DNA of 64,000 nucleotides from Paracoccaceae bacterium (GCA_020832445.1 JAFIEO010000039.1:62001-126000); one strand, 5' to 3'; positions 25,510 through 34,917 are shown, counted from the stretch's first letter. Numbers and translations: made by a program. Notes: generated by a model not told the origin, from the sequence alone.

Positions 25510-26700
25510 CTAGCTGACACCAATGCCCATTTTCATCAGGGCGTGGCGAACGGGGGATGTTGAATACATCATGTCCAGCATTCTGGCGCGCATATCCCGC
25601 ATCGGTTGCGCCGCGATCATGGACGCGCGGTTCAGCATGCCCACGCCAGCGACACGCAGTGCAACATCAGGGTAGCGCCTGCGGTGATAGGCGCGCAGCA
25701 TTTCAGCAGATCCCAAATTGTCGGGCGTGGCCAGGTCGACAAGTGCTGTCAGGTCCGCCAGTGACATGTTCAGCCCCTGCGCGCCGATCGGGGGCACCAC
25801 ATGGGCCGCTTCTGCCATCAATGCCGTGCGTTCGCCGTGGAAGCGTTCAGCGATCTGGCTGATGATCGGCCAGACTGTCCTGCGTGTCGCCAGACGCAAT
25901 TCCCCCAACACCCCGCAAGAGCGTGTGTTCATCTCTGCCTCGAATTCTGCGTCGGACAGGGCGGCAAGGCGGGCAACTTCTGGTCCGGTTTCCATCCAGA
26001 CGATGGCAGAGCAGGGTTTGCCATCGCGGTCGGGCAGCGGCACAAGGGTAAACGGCCCGCCGGAACGATGGATTTCGGTGGAAACATTGTCATGGGGTAT
26101 GGGGTGGGTCACCGCGAAGGCAAGGGCCTTTTGCCCGAAACGGGTTGTGCTCACCCCGATCCCAAGTGCGCCGCGCATAGGTGAATTGCGCCCGTCCGCC
26201 GCAACCAACAGCCGCGCCGATACTGAAGTTCCATCACTTAACCCTATCAATGCGGCAGTTTCACGCGTGAGCAGGGATTTGGTCCCGACACCCGGCCGAA
26301 AGGTGACATTCGGCAGCTCATCCAGCCGTGCAACGCATTCACGCCGCAACAGCCAATTGGGCAGGTTCCAGCCAAAGGGTTGGTCGGAAATATCGGCTGC
26401 GTTGAAATCATGGCTGACACGCGGCTCATTGGTGTCGCCGCCCGCATCGACGATGCGCATCACCTGTAAGGGTGTGGCATGGGCGGCGAACCTGTGCCAA
26501 AGCCCCGCCGTTTCCAGTATCTTGACCGAAGGTTGCAAAAATGCCGTTGTGCGCAAGTCTGAACTGGGGTCCGCTTCGGCCATTACGGGTGGCGTGGGGT
26601 CGACGCACAACACGCTGTAGCCCTGCGATCCGAATGCTGCTGCCGCGGTTAGACCGGCAATTCCCCCGCCCGAAACCACAATATCGACTGTTTCACGCAT
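25510..26700 (-). CDS. FAD-dependent monooxygenase, UbiH/UbiL family
   Basis: A 396-residue flavoprotein hydroxylase of the UbiH/UbiF/COQ6 family, which adds hydroxyl groups to the ubiquinone ring at the inner membrane. The FAD dinucleotide motif VVSGGGIAGLTAA starts at residue 8, the second FAD motif is LLVAADGRNSPMR, and EAAHVVPPIGAQGLNMSLAD is the third. The alphaproteobacterial members often read AEAAH rather than GDAAH here, so I take this as normal. Which ring position it hydroxylates (UbiL-type C1 or C5) cannot be read. It stands alone with a short gap to a membrane protein. Confidence 0.88.
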   Translation of the reverse strand: MRETVDIVVSGGGIAGLTAAAAFGSQGYSVLCVDPTPPVMAEADPSSDLRTTAFLQPSVKILETAGLWHRFAAHATPLQVMRIVDAGGDTNEPRVSHDFNAADISDQPFGWNLPNWLLRRECVARLDELPNVTFRPGVGTKSLLTRETAALIGLSDGTSVSARLLVAADGRNSPMRGALGIGVSTTRFGQKALAFAVTHPIPHDNVSTEIHRSGGPFTLVPLPDRDGKPCSAIVWMETGPEVARLAALSDAEFEAEMNTRSCGVLGELRLATRRTVWPIISQIAERFHGERTALMAEAAHVVPPIGAQGLNMSLADLTALVDLATPDNLGSAEMLRAYHRRRYPDVALRVAGVGMLNRASMIAAQPMRDMRARMLDMMYSTSPVRHALMKMGIGVS

Positions 26701-26804
26701 ATCTTACCCTTTATCAAGCTTGGGTCAGACATTAGCGCCATGGCGCGCAGGTGCAATGCGGCCAAAGGCAGCATCCGGCAATAAATCAGTTGCGTCGCCG
26801 CGTG

Positions 26805-27011
26805 TCACCCGAACACGATGAAGCACAGCAGTGCCAGCATGCCCAGTGCCGCAGGCACCATGACCAGCACCAACCCCGGAAGCCCCATGGTCACGATTGC
26901 AGTCACCAGTGTGGCAATCACAAACAAGATGCCTGCCCAGATGCCCCAAGGTTCGTTTTTCAGGAATGTGGGGGTTTTGGATGGCTGGGTGGCTGTCATG
27001 GTCATTTTCAT
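26805..27011 (-). CDS. Small two-helix membrane protein, unknown function
   Basis: A 68-residue protein with two predicted membrane helices (about residues 24-42 and 45-67) joined by a tight turn at MGLPG. GGAG lies just upstream of the ATGs at 27011 and 27005, and the second is better spaced; either gives almost the same protein. I do not recognise a family. It lies between the HAD nucleotidase and the hydroxylase, on the same strand. Confidence 0.6.
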   Translation of the reverse strand: MKMTMTATQPSKTPTFLKNEPWGIWAGILFVIATLVTAIVTMGLPGLVLVMVPAALGMLALLCFIVFG

Positions 27012-27081
27012 AATCTCCGGTATTTGATAATTCCGGATATAGTTTTTCCGGTGCGGCAATGCTGCGTGACATGATGCCGCG

Positions 27082-27729
27082 CTACTTGCCCAGAAGCGTC
27101 AGGAACGCTGTCAGGTCATCCGTATGGTGATCAATGAACGGAGAGGCATGACTTTGCGGTGCGACATGCACGGTGCGCATGCCCATCTCGAACGGGGCCG
27201 CAAGATTGCGGGGGTCATCTTCGAACATTGCGGCGGTGCTGACGTCAATCCCGTCTTGCGCAAACACATGCTCGAACGCGGCACGTTCAGGCTTTGGCCT
27301 GTAATTGGCATTCTCGACCCCGTAGACCGCATCGAAAATACCCGACAGGCCGCGCGCGTCCAGAACCTTATTGGCATAGTCGCGGGACCCGTTGGTGTAG
27401 ACGATTTTGCGCCCTTGCAGGCCTGCGATCCGGTCGCGCAGGTTGGGATCCGGTGCGATCACTGAAAAATCAATATCGTGGACCTCGTGCAGATATGGGT
27501 CCGGGTCAATGCCGTGGCACTGCATCAGTCCCGCAAGCGTGGTGCCATAGGTTGCCCAATACTGTTTACGCAACCGGTTCGCGCTGGCCTGATCCACCTT
27601 CAGTTCCTGCATCAGGAAGGCAGTCATGCGTTGCTCGATCTGGTCGAACAGGCGAATTTCGGGGGGATACAGCGTGTTGTCCAGATCAAAGACCCAGCCA
27701 CGGATATGGGAGAAGGAATCAGATACCAT
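27082..27729 (-). CDS. HAD-family pyrimidine 5'-nucleotidase
   Basis: A 215-residue HAD-IA hydrolase of the type called pyrimidine 5'-nucleotidase (SDT1-like), which dephosphorylates UMP/CMP or other monophosphates. Motif I is WVFDLDNTLYPPE (Asp15 nucleophile, Asp17 acid/base), motif II VYTNGSRDYA, motif III KPERAAF and motif IV MFEDDPRNLAAP. The DNTLYPP signature is specific to this subfamily. Single gene upstream of tRNA-Gly on the same strand direction. Confidence 0.9.
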   Translation of the reverse strand: MVSDSFSHIRGWVFDLDNTLYPPEIRLFDQIEQRMTAFLMQELKVDQASANRLRKQYWATYGTTLAGLMQCHGIDPDPYLHEVHDIDFSVIAPDPNLRDRIAGLQGRKIVYTNGSRDYANKVLDARGLSGIFDAVYGVENANYRPKPERAAFEHVFAQDGIDVSTAAMFEDDPRNLAAPFEMGMRTVHVAPQSHASPFIDHHTDDLTAFLTLLGK

Positions 27730-27769
27730 TGCGGCCCCTTTGCCTTGCCCCTTGCACCACTGTCGGGAT

Positions 27770-27843
27770 TGGAGCGGGTGAAGGGAATCGAACCCTCGTA
27801 TTCAGCTTGGGAAGCTGCTGCTCTACCATTGAGCTACACCCGC
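27770..27843 (-). tRNA. tRNA-Gly (anticodon CCC)
   Basis: Reading the minus strand, GCGGGTG begins the acceptor stem and pairs with CACCCGC before discriminator U and encoded CCA. The anticodon loop TTCCCAA gives anticodon CCC. D-arm GCTC/GAGC, T-arm AGGG TTCGATT CCCT. 74 nt with CCA. The first pair of the anticodon stem is a G-A mismatch, which some glycine tRNAs tolerate. Confidence 0.94.
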
Positions 27844-27888
27844 ATTGGCGCCTCATTAGCCTGCGACGCCGGACCCGTCAAGCGGGGC

Positions 27889-28383
27889 TTAGAACGGAAT
27901 TTCGTCATCCATGTCGGACGGGCCTGCCGGTGCGGAACTACCCGCGCTACCATAGCTGGCCCCATAGCCCTGATCGCGGTCCTGCCCGCCGCCGCTGCCG
28001 CCTGCTGACCCGCCGCCGCCGCCACCTTCGCCGCGCCCGTCCAGCATGGTCAGGGTGCTGCCCATGCCCGCAACCACCACATCGGTGGAATAGCGGTCCT
28101 GACCGCTTTGGTCTTGCCATTTGCGGGTTTGCAGCGTGCCCTCGACATAGATTTTCGAGCCTTTGCGCAAATACTGCTCGGCCACGCGGACCAGCCCTTC
28201 GCCGCGCAGCACGACATTGTGCCATTCAGTGCGCTCTCGCTGTTCACCAGAGGCCCGGTCGCGCCAGCGTTCGGATGTCGCAATGCGAAGGTTGCAGATT
28301 TTGCCGCCATCAGGGAAGGTGCGCACTTCAGGATCGCGCCCCAGATTGCCAATCAAAATTACCTTGTTCACCGATCCAGCCAT
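27889..28383 (-). CDS. ssb: Single-stranded DNA-binding protein
   Basis: A 164-residue SSB, which coats single-stranded DNA in replication, repair and recombination. The OB-fold is residues 1-115, with [16 protein letters not shown] at the start and [10 protein letters not shown] and [11 protein letters not shown] following. A Gly/Gln-rich disordered linker ([15 protein letters not shown]) leads to the acidic tip DMDDEIPF, which recruits partner proteins. Length and layout are normal. Confidence 0.97.
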   Translation of the reverse strand: MAGSVNKVILIGNLGRDPEVRTFPDGGKICNLRIATSERWRDRASGEQRERTEWHNVVLRGEGLVRVAEQYLRKGSKIYVEGTLQTRKWQDQSGQDRYSTDVVVAGMGSTLTMLDGRGEGGGGGGSAGGSGGGQDRDQGYGASYGSAGSSAPAGPSDMDDEIPF

Positions 28384-28571
28384 ATAAGCCCCCTGCGTGT
28401 CATCTAGAATCTGCGTTTGGTTTAGGGGCTGTTTTCTATCATTGGCCGCGCGGGGTAAAGCAAGGAATGCAGCGACAGGCGGATAGCTGGGTAAAATTCG
28501 CGGATTTTACCGCGCGCGATGTGTATTTTGCCTATAGTTCTGTTTGCTGATTTGCGGTAATAAACTTCGCT

Positions 28572-29186
28572 ATGCGCGTAGTCATTCTACTATCCTGCCT
28601 TGCAATGATCTTCACATCTGCCCCCTCCGGCGTGTTCGGGCAGGGGCTTAACCTGTCGCGCGGCGGTGACGGGGCCGGGCGGTCCGATGTGGTGTCGCGG
28701 GCAGCGCGTGTCATTGACGGGCGTTTGTCTGAACAATATTCCGCCTCTGTGCGGTTGTTGCCGAATGCGCGTGACAAGGCGCAGGACGAACCCGCCATTC
28801 CGCGCTATTCCGGCCCCGAAATGGGCGCGTTTGCCGAATTGGCCCGGGGTGCCGCGCGCCGGCACAGGATTCCTGAAGATCTGTTCTTGCGCCTGGTGCA
28901 TCAGGAAAGCCGCTGGAATGCGTCCGCAGTGTCGCATAAGGGCGCGATCGGGTTGGCGCAGTTGATGCCTGCAACCGCACAGATGCTGCGTGTCGATCCG
29001 CATGACCCGCAGCAAAATCTGGATGGTGGTGCGCGCTATCTGCGTATGATGTATGACAAATTCGGCGATTGGCGACTGGCGCTTGCGGCATATAACGCAG
29101 GCCCCGGCGCGGTAGAAGCGCATGGTGGCATTCCCCCGTTTGCCGAAACCCAGCATTATGTCCGGGTGATTCTGGGCGCGGGGTAA
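28572..29186 (+). CDS. Periplasmic lytic transglycosylase (SLT domain)
   Basis: A 204-residue exported enzyme. A signal peptide (residues 1-23, ending around VFGQG) precedes a disordered stretch and a single SLT domain from about residue 85. The catalytic Glu lies in LVHQESRWNASAVS, followed by KGAIGLAQLMPATAQML, NLDGGARYLRMMYDKFGDW and LAAYNAGPGAVEAHGG, all typical. It cleaves peptidoglycan between MurNAc and GlcNAc. Diverges from ssb with a gap of 188 nt; a class V aminotransferase follows 69 nt later. Confidence 0.92.
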   Translation: MRVVILLSCLAMIFTSAPSGVFGQGLNLSRGGDGAGRSDVVSRAARVIDGRLSEQYSASVRLLPNARDKAQDEPAIPRYSGPEMGAFAELARGAARRHRIPEDLFLRLVHQESRWNASAVSHKGAIGLAQLMPATAQMLRVDPHDPQQNLDGGARYLRMMYDKFGDWRLALAAYNAGPGAVEAHGGIPPFAETQHYVRVILGAG

Positions 29187-29255
29187 GCTGCGGGTTGTGT
29201 CCGCCGGTTTGGCAACGCAGACTGGCAGGGAAAACCGACCAAGGGAAACCCTGCA

Positions 29256-30494
29256 ATGACCACTCCCGCACTTGATACAGATTTCGTCCGCAACATGTTT
29301 CCGGCCTTTGCCCGGCCCGCGCTGGATGGCCAGCGCTTCTTTGAAAACGCGGGCGGGTCTTATACCTGCAAGCCGGTGATCGACCGGCTGTTTCGCTATT
29401 ATCATGAACGCAAGGTTCAGCCCTATGGCGCTTATGCCGCGTCGCAGGCGGCCGGGGCCGAGATGGACGAGGCGCGCACCCGTCTGGCCGCGATGATGGG
29501 CGTGCAGGGTGACGAGCTAAGCTTCGGCCCGTCGAGCAGTGCGAATACCTATGTTCTGGCGCAGGCCTTTGGCGAAATGCTGTCGCCGGGTGATGCGGTT
29601 GTCGTGACCAATCAGGACCATGAAGCGAATTCAGGCCCGTGGCGGCGGCTGGAGGCGCGCGGGATCATCGTGCGCGAATGGCAGATCGACCCCACCAGCG
29701 GCCATCTGGACGCAGACGCACTTTGGCGCTTGATTGATGACAAGGTGCGGCTTGTATGTTTCCCGCATTGCTCGAATGTTGTGGGTGAAATCAATCCGGT
29801 GGCGCAAATCTGTGACGGGTTGCGGCGCGCGGGTATCTGGTCTTGCGTCGACGGGGTGTCTTATGCGCCCCATGGCCTGCCGGATGTGGGCGCGTTGGGG
29901 GCGGATATATACTTGTTTTCTGCCTATAAAACCTACGGGCCGCATCAGGGCCTGATGGTGGTGCGCCGTAATCTGGGCGGGCAATTGCCCAATCAGGCGC
30001 ATTATTTCAATGCCGATGTGCTTTACAAGCGCTTCACACCTGCGGGACCGGACCATGCGCAGATTGCGGCCTGTGCAGGTATGGCAGATTATTTTGATGC
30101 GCTGCATACCCATCATTTCAAGCAGAGCGCGGGACTGGGTGACGCCGCGCGCATGGCGCAGGTGCATGACCTGATGCGCGCGCATGAAACGCGCGTGTTG
30201 CAACCCTTGCTGGACTATGTGAAGGGCCGAAACGACCTGCGCCTGATCGGGCCTGAACAGGCGGCTGGCCGCGCGCCCACGGTCGCGCTGGAGCATGCCC
30301 GTCCGGGCCTTGAGCTGGCTCAGGCCCTTGCCGCGAAGGGGATCATGGCGGGGGGAGGCAGCTTTTATGCCGACCGTGCATTGCAGGGGTTGGGGATTGA
30401 ACCGGCACATGGTGTGCTGCGGCTGTCCTTTGTGCATTATACGACACCCGATGATCTTGACGCGTTAATTCTGGCGCTAGATCAGGTTTTGTGA
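29256..30494 (+). CDS. Class V aminotransferase-fold enzyme (SufS/cysteine-desulfurase-like)
   Basis: A 412-residue PLP enzyme of the class V aminotransferase family. It opens FPAFARPALDGQRFFENAGG, has the phosphate-binding FGPSSSANTY, NQDHEANSGPWRRL, the cofactor-aspartate region CVDGVSYAPHGLPD and the PLP lysine in FSAYKTYGPHQG. These match the cysteine-desulfurase-like subgroup that includes SufS-like and kynureninase-like enzymes, but the active-site Cys loop that would prove desulfurase activity is not evident, so I leave the reaction open. It begins 69 nt after the transglycosylase and may be independent. Confidence 0.85.
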   Translation: MTTPALDTDFVRNMFPAFARPALDGQRFFENAGGSYTCKPVIDRLFRYYHERKVQPYGAYAASQAAGAEMDEARTRLAAMMGVQGDELSFGPSSSANTYVLAQAFGEMLSPGDAVVVTNQDHEANSGPWRRLEARGIIVREWQIDPTSGHLDADALWRLIDDKVRLVCFPHCSNVVGEINPVAQICDGLRRAGIWSCVDGVSYAPHGLPDVGALGADIYLFSAYKTYGPHQGLMVVRRNLGGQLPNQAHYFNADVLYKRFTPAGPDHAQIAACAGMADYFDALHTHHFKQSAGLGDAARMAQVHDLMRAHETRVLQPLLDYVKGRNDLRLIGPEQAAGRAPTVALEHARPGLELAQALAAKGIMAGGGSFYADRALQGLGIEPAHGVLRLSFVHYTTPDDLDALILALDQVL

Positions 30495-30563
30495 AAGCGC
30501 GCCGGTTAGAATGCCGCAGCGTGGCGATATGAGTATTTTTAGCAAGATGAAGCTTGAGGCAAC

Positions 30564-31982
30564 GTGACACAGACTTCCCCTGTTATCTGGTGGGTTCGGC
30601 GGGATTTGCGTCTGGCTGATAATCCCGCACTACATGCGGCTGTGTCATCGGGGCGGCCTGTGATTGCTGTTTTTGTTTGCGATGGCCTTGTGGAAACCTT
30701 GGGCGCGGCCCCCCGATGGCGCCTTGGGCTGGGGTTGGAGGAATTTGCCAGAAATCTGGAACGTATCGGCGCGCGGCTGATATTGCGCAAAGGGGATGCG
30801 GTTGATGTGCTGCGCGATCTGGTCAGGCAGGCAGGCGCAAAAGCGGTTTGGTGGGGGCGCCAATATGACCCTGACCAGATCGAACGCGACAAGAAGGTCA
30901 AGGCGGCCCTATGCGACATGGGCTGCGACGCCAAAAGCCATTCGGGCCATCTGCTGTTTGAACCGTGGCAGGTGCAGACCGGTCAAGGCAAGTTCTATCA
31001 GGTCTACTCGCCGTTCTGGCGTGCGGTAAAAGATATGGATGTCGCGGCATCATTGCCTGCACCCAAATACATACAAGCGCCGGAGTATTGGCCTGACAGC
31101 GATAACCTGGCGGATTGGGGCCTTGGGGCTGGCATGAATCGCGGGGCGGACGTGGTGCGGGCGCATTTGCATATCGGCGAGGGTGCAGCGCAGGCGCGGC
31201 TTGCGCGGTTCATGGATTGCAACGTCGCACAGTATAAGGACCAGCGTGACTTTCTGGATCGCGATGTATGCTCTGGCCTGTCGGAAAACCTGACTTATGG
31301 CGAAATCAGCCCGGTTGCAATGTGGCATGCAGGCCAGCACGCATTGGATGCAGGCAAACCGGGGGCCGAGCATTTCCTGAAAGAGCTTGTCTGGCGCGAA
31401 TTTGCCTATCATCTGATCTATCACACACCGCATATCACGACGCAAAACTGGCGCGAGGGTTGGGATAGTTTCGGGTGGCAGGACACAAACAGCGCTGTGC
31501 TGCGCTGGAAACAGGGCCGCACTGGCATTGATGTTGTGGATGCGGCCATGCGCGAGATGTATGTCACAGGGCGCATGCACAACCGTGCGCGGATGCTGGT
31601 TGCATCCTATCTGACAAAACACATGCTGGTGCATTGGCGTGTCGGACAGGAGTGGTTTGCGCACTGCCTTGTGGATTGGGACCCGGCCGCAAATGCCATG
31701 GGCTGGCAATGGGTGGCCGGTTCCGGCCCGGATGCCGCGCCCTATTTCCGCATTTTCAACCCCGATACGCAGGCGCAGAAATTCGACCCGAAGGCCCGAT
31801 ACCGCAGGGCTTGGCTTGCCGAACTCAGCAGCGCACCGCCTGACACGGCATTGTCATTCTTCGATGCCTGCCCGCGCGCATGGGGGCTGAGTGCGCATGA
31901 CAGGCGGCCAGGTCCAGTGGTCGATCTGGCGCAGGGGCGCAATCGCGCACTGGATGCCTATGAGAAAATGAAAAAAACTTGA
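30564..31982 (+). CDS. phrB: Deoxyribodipyrimidine photolyase (class I CPD photolyase)
   Basis: A 472-residue flavoenzyme that repairs UV-induced pyrimidine dimers with blue light. The N-terminal antenna domain opens VIWWVRRDLRLADNPAL. The FAD-binding domain shows ELVWREFAYHLIYH, the block RTGIDVVDAAMREMYVTG, MHNRARMLVASYLTKH and DWDPAANAMGWQWVAGSG, then the end block KYRRAWL-like YRRAWLAEL. Starts with GTG at 30564, with GAGG upstream. The cyclopropane synthase gene follows 31 nt later; in Rhodobacter these two functions belong to the RpoE singlet-oxygen response (known from the family). Confidence 0.94.
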   Translation: MTQTSPVIWWVRRDLRLADNPALHAAVSSGRPVIAVFVCDGLVETLGAAPRWRLGLGLEEFARNLERIGARLILRKGDAVDVLRDLVRQAGAKAVWWGRQYDPDQIERDKKVKAALCDMGCDAKSHSGHLLFEPWQVQTGQGKFYQVYSPFWRAVKDMDVAASLPAPKYIQAPEYWPDSDNLADWGLGAGMNRGADVVRAHLHIGEGAAQARLARFMDCNVAQYKDQRDFLDRDVCSGLSENLTYGEISPVAMWHAGQHALDAGKPGAEHFLKELVWREFAYHLIYHTPHITTQNWREGWDSFGWQDTNSAVLRWKQGRTGIDVVDAAMREMYVTGRMHNRARMLVASYLTKHMLVHWRVGQEWFAHCLVDWDPAANAMGWQWVAGSGPDAAPYFRIFNPDTQAQKFDPKARYRRAWLAELSSAPPDTALSFFDACPRAWGLSAHDRRPGPVVDLAQGRNRALDAYEKMKKT

Positions 31983-32013
31983 ACATGCGACAGGGACAAG
32001 GACCATATTGCCA

Positions 32014-33267
32014 ATGCGTGACGACACAATATTATGTGACACCATGATGCCACAGGTTCTGACAACACTTGATAATCAGGAAAACCTGCCGCGTTTCTTT
32101 GGCGCGGCGCATGCGATGGCCATGCGCCTGAACAAGGGGCGGCTGGATGTCACGTTGCCGGACGGGCGTATTTTTCGGTTTCAGGGGCAACAGTCGGGCC
32201 ATGTTGCCGCAATAACAGTTCATGATCCCGACCTGTTTGCGCGCCTTGTGCGTGAAGGCGATATCGGATTTTCCGAAAGCTATATGGAAGGCGGCTGGAG
32301 CACGCCTGACCTGCAAGCGTTCATGGATCTGATCAATGATGACAACCCGTCACTGTATGACGAGGTGTTGCCGATGAAACTGGTGCGCGCGGTGGAACGG
32401 CTGCGCCATTGGATGCGTGCAAATTCCAGGACACAGGCGCGCAAGAACATCGCCTATCACTATGATTTGGGGAATGATTTCTACAAGCTGTGGCTGGATG
32501 ACAGCATGACATATTCCTCGGCGATTTTCAGGACAGGACAAGAAAGTCTGGAATCCGCGCAAGAGGCAAAATACGCCGCGATGGTTGACAGAATGGGCGT
32601 CAGGGCTGGCGATAGTGTTCTGGAAATCGGCTGTGGCTGGGGCGGGTTTGCGGAATACGCAGCCGTAAGGCGTGGACTTAGGGTCACGGGGTTGACGATT
32701 TCGCAGGCACAGCACGATTATGCCGTTGCGCGTATGGCAGCCGCAGGGGTGCAGGACCGCGTCGAAATCCGCTTGCAGGATTACCGCGACACGCGCGGCC
32801 AGTATGACGGCATCGCATCCATCGAGATGTTCGAGGCGGTGGGCGAGGCTTATTGGCCAACCTATTTCAAATCCGTCCGCGACCTGCTTAAACCTAGCGC
32901 AAATGCGGTAATCCAGATCATCATGGTGCCGGATGAGCGGTTTAAGAGTTACCGAAATCATGTTGATTTTATTCAGAAATACATTTTCCCGGGTGGAATG
33001 TTGGGCGCGCCCGGACCTGTGCGGCGGGTGGCAGAGGCCAGCGGGCTGGTCTATAGTGATACCCATGATTTCGGGCAAAGCTATTCAGAAACCCTGCGGC
33101 GCTGGCATCAGACCTTTACGGAAAAATGGCCCGAAATTTCGGCGCTTGGGTATGACACGCGTTTTCGGCGGATGTGGGAATTTTATCTGACGTCGTGCGC
33201 AGGTGCGTTTCGATCAGGCAGTTGCGACGTTACACAGCTTGTATTGCAACGACCGACCGAAAGCTAA
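32014..33267 (+). CDS. cfa: Cyclopropane-fatty-acyl-phospholipid synthase
   Basis: A 417-residue SAM-dependent enzyme that adds a methylene group to unsaturated phospholipid acyl chains in the membrane. Features are AYHYDLGNDFYKLWLDDSMTYS, the SAM-binding VLEIGCGWGGFAEYA, SIEMFEAVGEAYWPTYF and the C-terminal YIFPGGMLGAPGPV and HDFGQSYSETLRRWH. The usual N-terminal lipid-binding domain (GREGDIGFSESYMEGGW-type) is present. The start is the ATG at 32014; a TTG at 32008 is an alternative. Only 31 nt from phrB, so probably the same transcript. Confidence 0.93.
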   Translation: MRDDTILCDTMMPQVLTTLDNQENLPRFFGAAHAMAMRLNKGRLDVTLPDGRIFRFQGQQSGHVAAITVHDPDLFARLVREGDIGFSESYMEGGWSTPDLQAFMDLINDDNPSLYDEVLPMKLVRAVERLRHWMRANSRTQARKNIAYHYDLGNDFYKLWLDDSMTYSSAIFRTGQESLESAQEAKYAAMVDRMGVRAGDSVLEIGCGWGGFAEYAAVRRGLRVTGLTISQAQHDYAVARMAAAGVQDRVEIRLQDYRDTRGQYDGIASIEMFEAVGEAYWPTYFKSVRDLLKPSANAVIQIIMVPDERFKSYRNHVDFIQKYIFPGGMLGAPGPVRRVAEASGLVYSDTHDFGQSYSETLRRWHQTFTEKWPEISALGYDTRFRRMWEFYLTSCAGAFRSGSCDVTQLVLQRPTES

Positions 33268-33343
33268 GGCCCAATACCAGACCTGCGGTTGTTAAGCTGT
33301 CAAACACCCCGTAGTAAGAACTGGTTGTATAGCGGATGACATT

Positions 33344-33802
33344 ATGCCGACATTAACCAGATTGGCCGCGGCCATTTTCTTTGCAGCGCTCGCATTCTAT
33401 GCGGGCGAAAGCTACAAAATACTCTATGAACACCCGCCGCGCCGTGATGATGGCAGCCTGTATCTGGCAGGCATAGCAGCGTTTGTTGGCTGGCGTTTCG
33501 TGGGCAGGCATATCGACGCCAGCTTCGTGCAATCCGTATTCCATACGTTGCAAGGTGTTATTCTGACCTTGTTTCTGGCCCTGACGCTGTTTGGCACCTA
33601 CCATGTTTTCTGGCATGGATATCGTGTGCGATATTCCAATCTGGAAGAGGCGTTTCTGGGCTTCGTTGGGGTATTTGTGGATCATCTTGTGCGGATGACG
33701 GATCTGGATTTCATGCTGATGCTGGGCGGCATGATCGTCGGTACAGGAATTGCCCTGACGCTGATTTTCCGTTGGGCAGAAGCGCGGCGGTTTGAGCGAT
33801 GA
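33344..33802 (+). CDS. trgA: TrgA-like membrane protein (tellurite resistance)
   Basis: A 152-residue protein with four predicted membrane helices: about residues 7-23, 43-57, 68-90 and 123-142. It resembles TrgA, described in Rhodobacter sphaeroides as part of a tellurite-resistance locus, in order and length of its helices and in the start PTLTRLAAAIFFAALAFY; similarity is from memory. It overlaps trgB by 4 nt (ATGA), which strongly supports this reading. The biochemical function is not known. Confidence 0.8.
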   Translation: MPTLTRLAAAIFFAALAFYAGESYKILYEHPPRRDDGSLYLAGIAAFVGWRFVGRHIDASFVQSVFHTLQGVILTLFLALTLFGTYHVFWHGYRVRYSNLEEAFLGFVGVFVDHLVRMTDLDFMLMLGGMIVGTGIALTLIFRWAEARRFER

Positions 33803-34917
33803 TGACAGATGTGTTCCTGTTCGGCACGTTGCGCCATGACGGGCTAAGGGCCGCAGTCTTGGGCGCGCAGGTTCCTGCACGTCCGGCCATTGCGCCGGAA
33901 TTCATGCAGTTCAATGTATCGGGATACCCCGTTTTGGCGCGCGCCGCGACTGAACAGGCTGATGGAGTTTTGGTCAGCCTGGATGCAAATGCCCTTGCGC
34001 GACTGGATTTTTATGAGGCGCTTTTTGACTATCACCGGGGCGGCATCACGGTGCAGTCTGATGGCGGTCCGGTTCAGGCGCAGGTGTATGGTCCCGAAAC
34101 CGTAGCGCCGGGTCTGGCGCAGCATTGGTCCTTTTCCGATTGGTGCGCAGGTCACGCCGATGCCGCCTTGATTGCCACACGAGAGCTGTTCGCACTTGGC
34201 GCAATCTATGCGCCAGAGGTGCTGAAAACCCGCTATCCCATGCTGCTTGCGCATGCGTCATCGCAGATACGCGCGGGGCAGGCGGCACAGCCCGCAACCT
34301 TGCGCGGGGATTGGAACCGTGGCGATGTGGTATCGCGCCAGCGGATGCAGCCCTATGCTTATTTCTTCGGGGTTCAGGTTGATGATCTGAGTTTTCGTTG
34401 CTTTGATGGCCGCGATAGCAAAGTCGTCCGGCGTGCCGCTTTCGTTATGAGTGACGCTGTCACCTTGCTGCCCTATGATCCGAAGCTGGATCTTGTGCTG
34501 GTGATAGAGCAGTTCCGCTATGGCCCCTATGTTCGGGGCGATGTGAATTGCTGGTCGCTGGAACCCATTGCCGGGCGTATTGATCCCGGCGAAACCCCCG
34601 AAGAATGCGCGCTGCGCGAAACACAGGAAGAAGCGCAGCTTCACCTGATGAGAGATGCGCTTGTTCCGGTGGGTGCGTCCTATCCGTCACCGGGCGCGAT
34701 ATCGGAATATCTGTATTCCTATGTTGCGTTATGCGATCTGTCGCGCGCGAATGAAGGGGTTTCCGGTCTGGAAACCGAGGCCGAGAATATCCGCAGCCAT
34801 GTCATACCGTTTGACCGGCTGATGGCGCTGATTGGCACTGGCGAAGTGCACAATGGTCCATTGATTCAAACCGCATACTGGCTGGCACTGAACAGGGCGC
34901 GGCTTCAAGGGGGCTGA
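33799..34917 (+). CDS. trgB: TrgB: GGCT-like plus Nudix hydrolase (tellurite resistance)
   Basis: A 372-residue two-domain cytoplasmic protein. The first 150 residues resemble the gamma-glutamylcyclotransferase-like fold (FLFGTLRHDGLRAAVLG). The C-terminal half is an ADP-sugar-pyrophosphatase-like Nudix domain: the Nudix box runs from GRIDPGE to RETQEEAQ, with Ala for the usual last Gly. This two-domain layout matches TrgB of Rhodobacter, encoded with trgA in a tellurite-resistance locus. The ATGA overlap with trgA implies coupled translation. Exact substrates are unknown. Confidence 0.85.
   Translation: MMTDVFLFGTLRHDGLRAAVLGAQVPARPAIAPEFMQFNVSGYPVLARAATEQADGVLVSLDANALARLDFYEALFDYHRGGITVQSDGGPVQAQVYGPETVAPGLAQHWSFSDWCAGHADAALIATRELFALGAIYAPEVLKTRYPMLLAHASSQIRAGQAAQPATLRGDWNRGDVVSRQRMQPYAYFFGVQVDDLSFRCFDGRDSKVVRRAAFVMSDAVTLLPYDPKLDLVLVIEQFRYGPYVRGDVNCWSLEPIAGRIDPGETPEECALRETQEEAQLHLMRDALVPVGASYPSPGAISEYLYSYVALCDLSRANEGVSGLETEAENIRSHVIPFDRLMALIGTGEVHNGPLIQTAYWLALNRARLQGG

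Noticed and set aside
30439-30560. RpoE-type promoter (TGATC with a spaced TA motif) before phrB
   Set aside because: A TGATC is present at 30451 but no properly spaced -10 follows; not supported enough to list.
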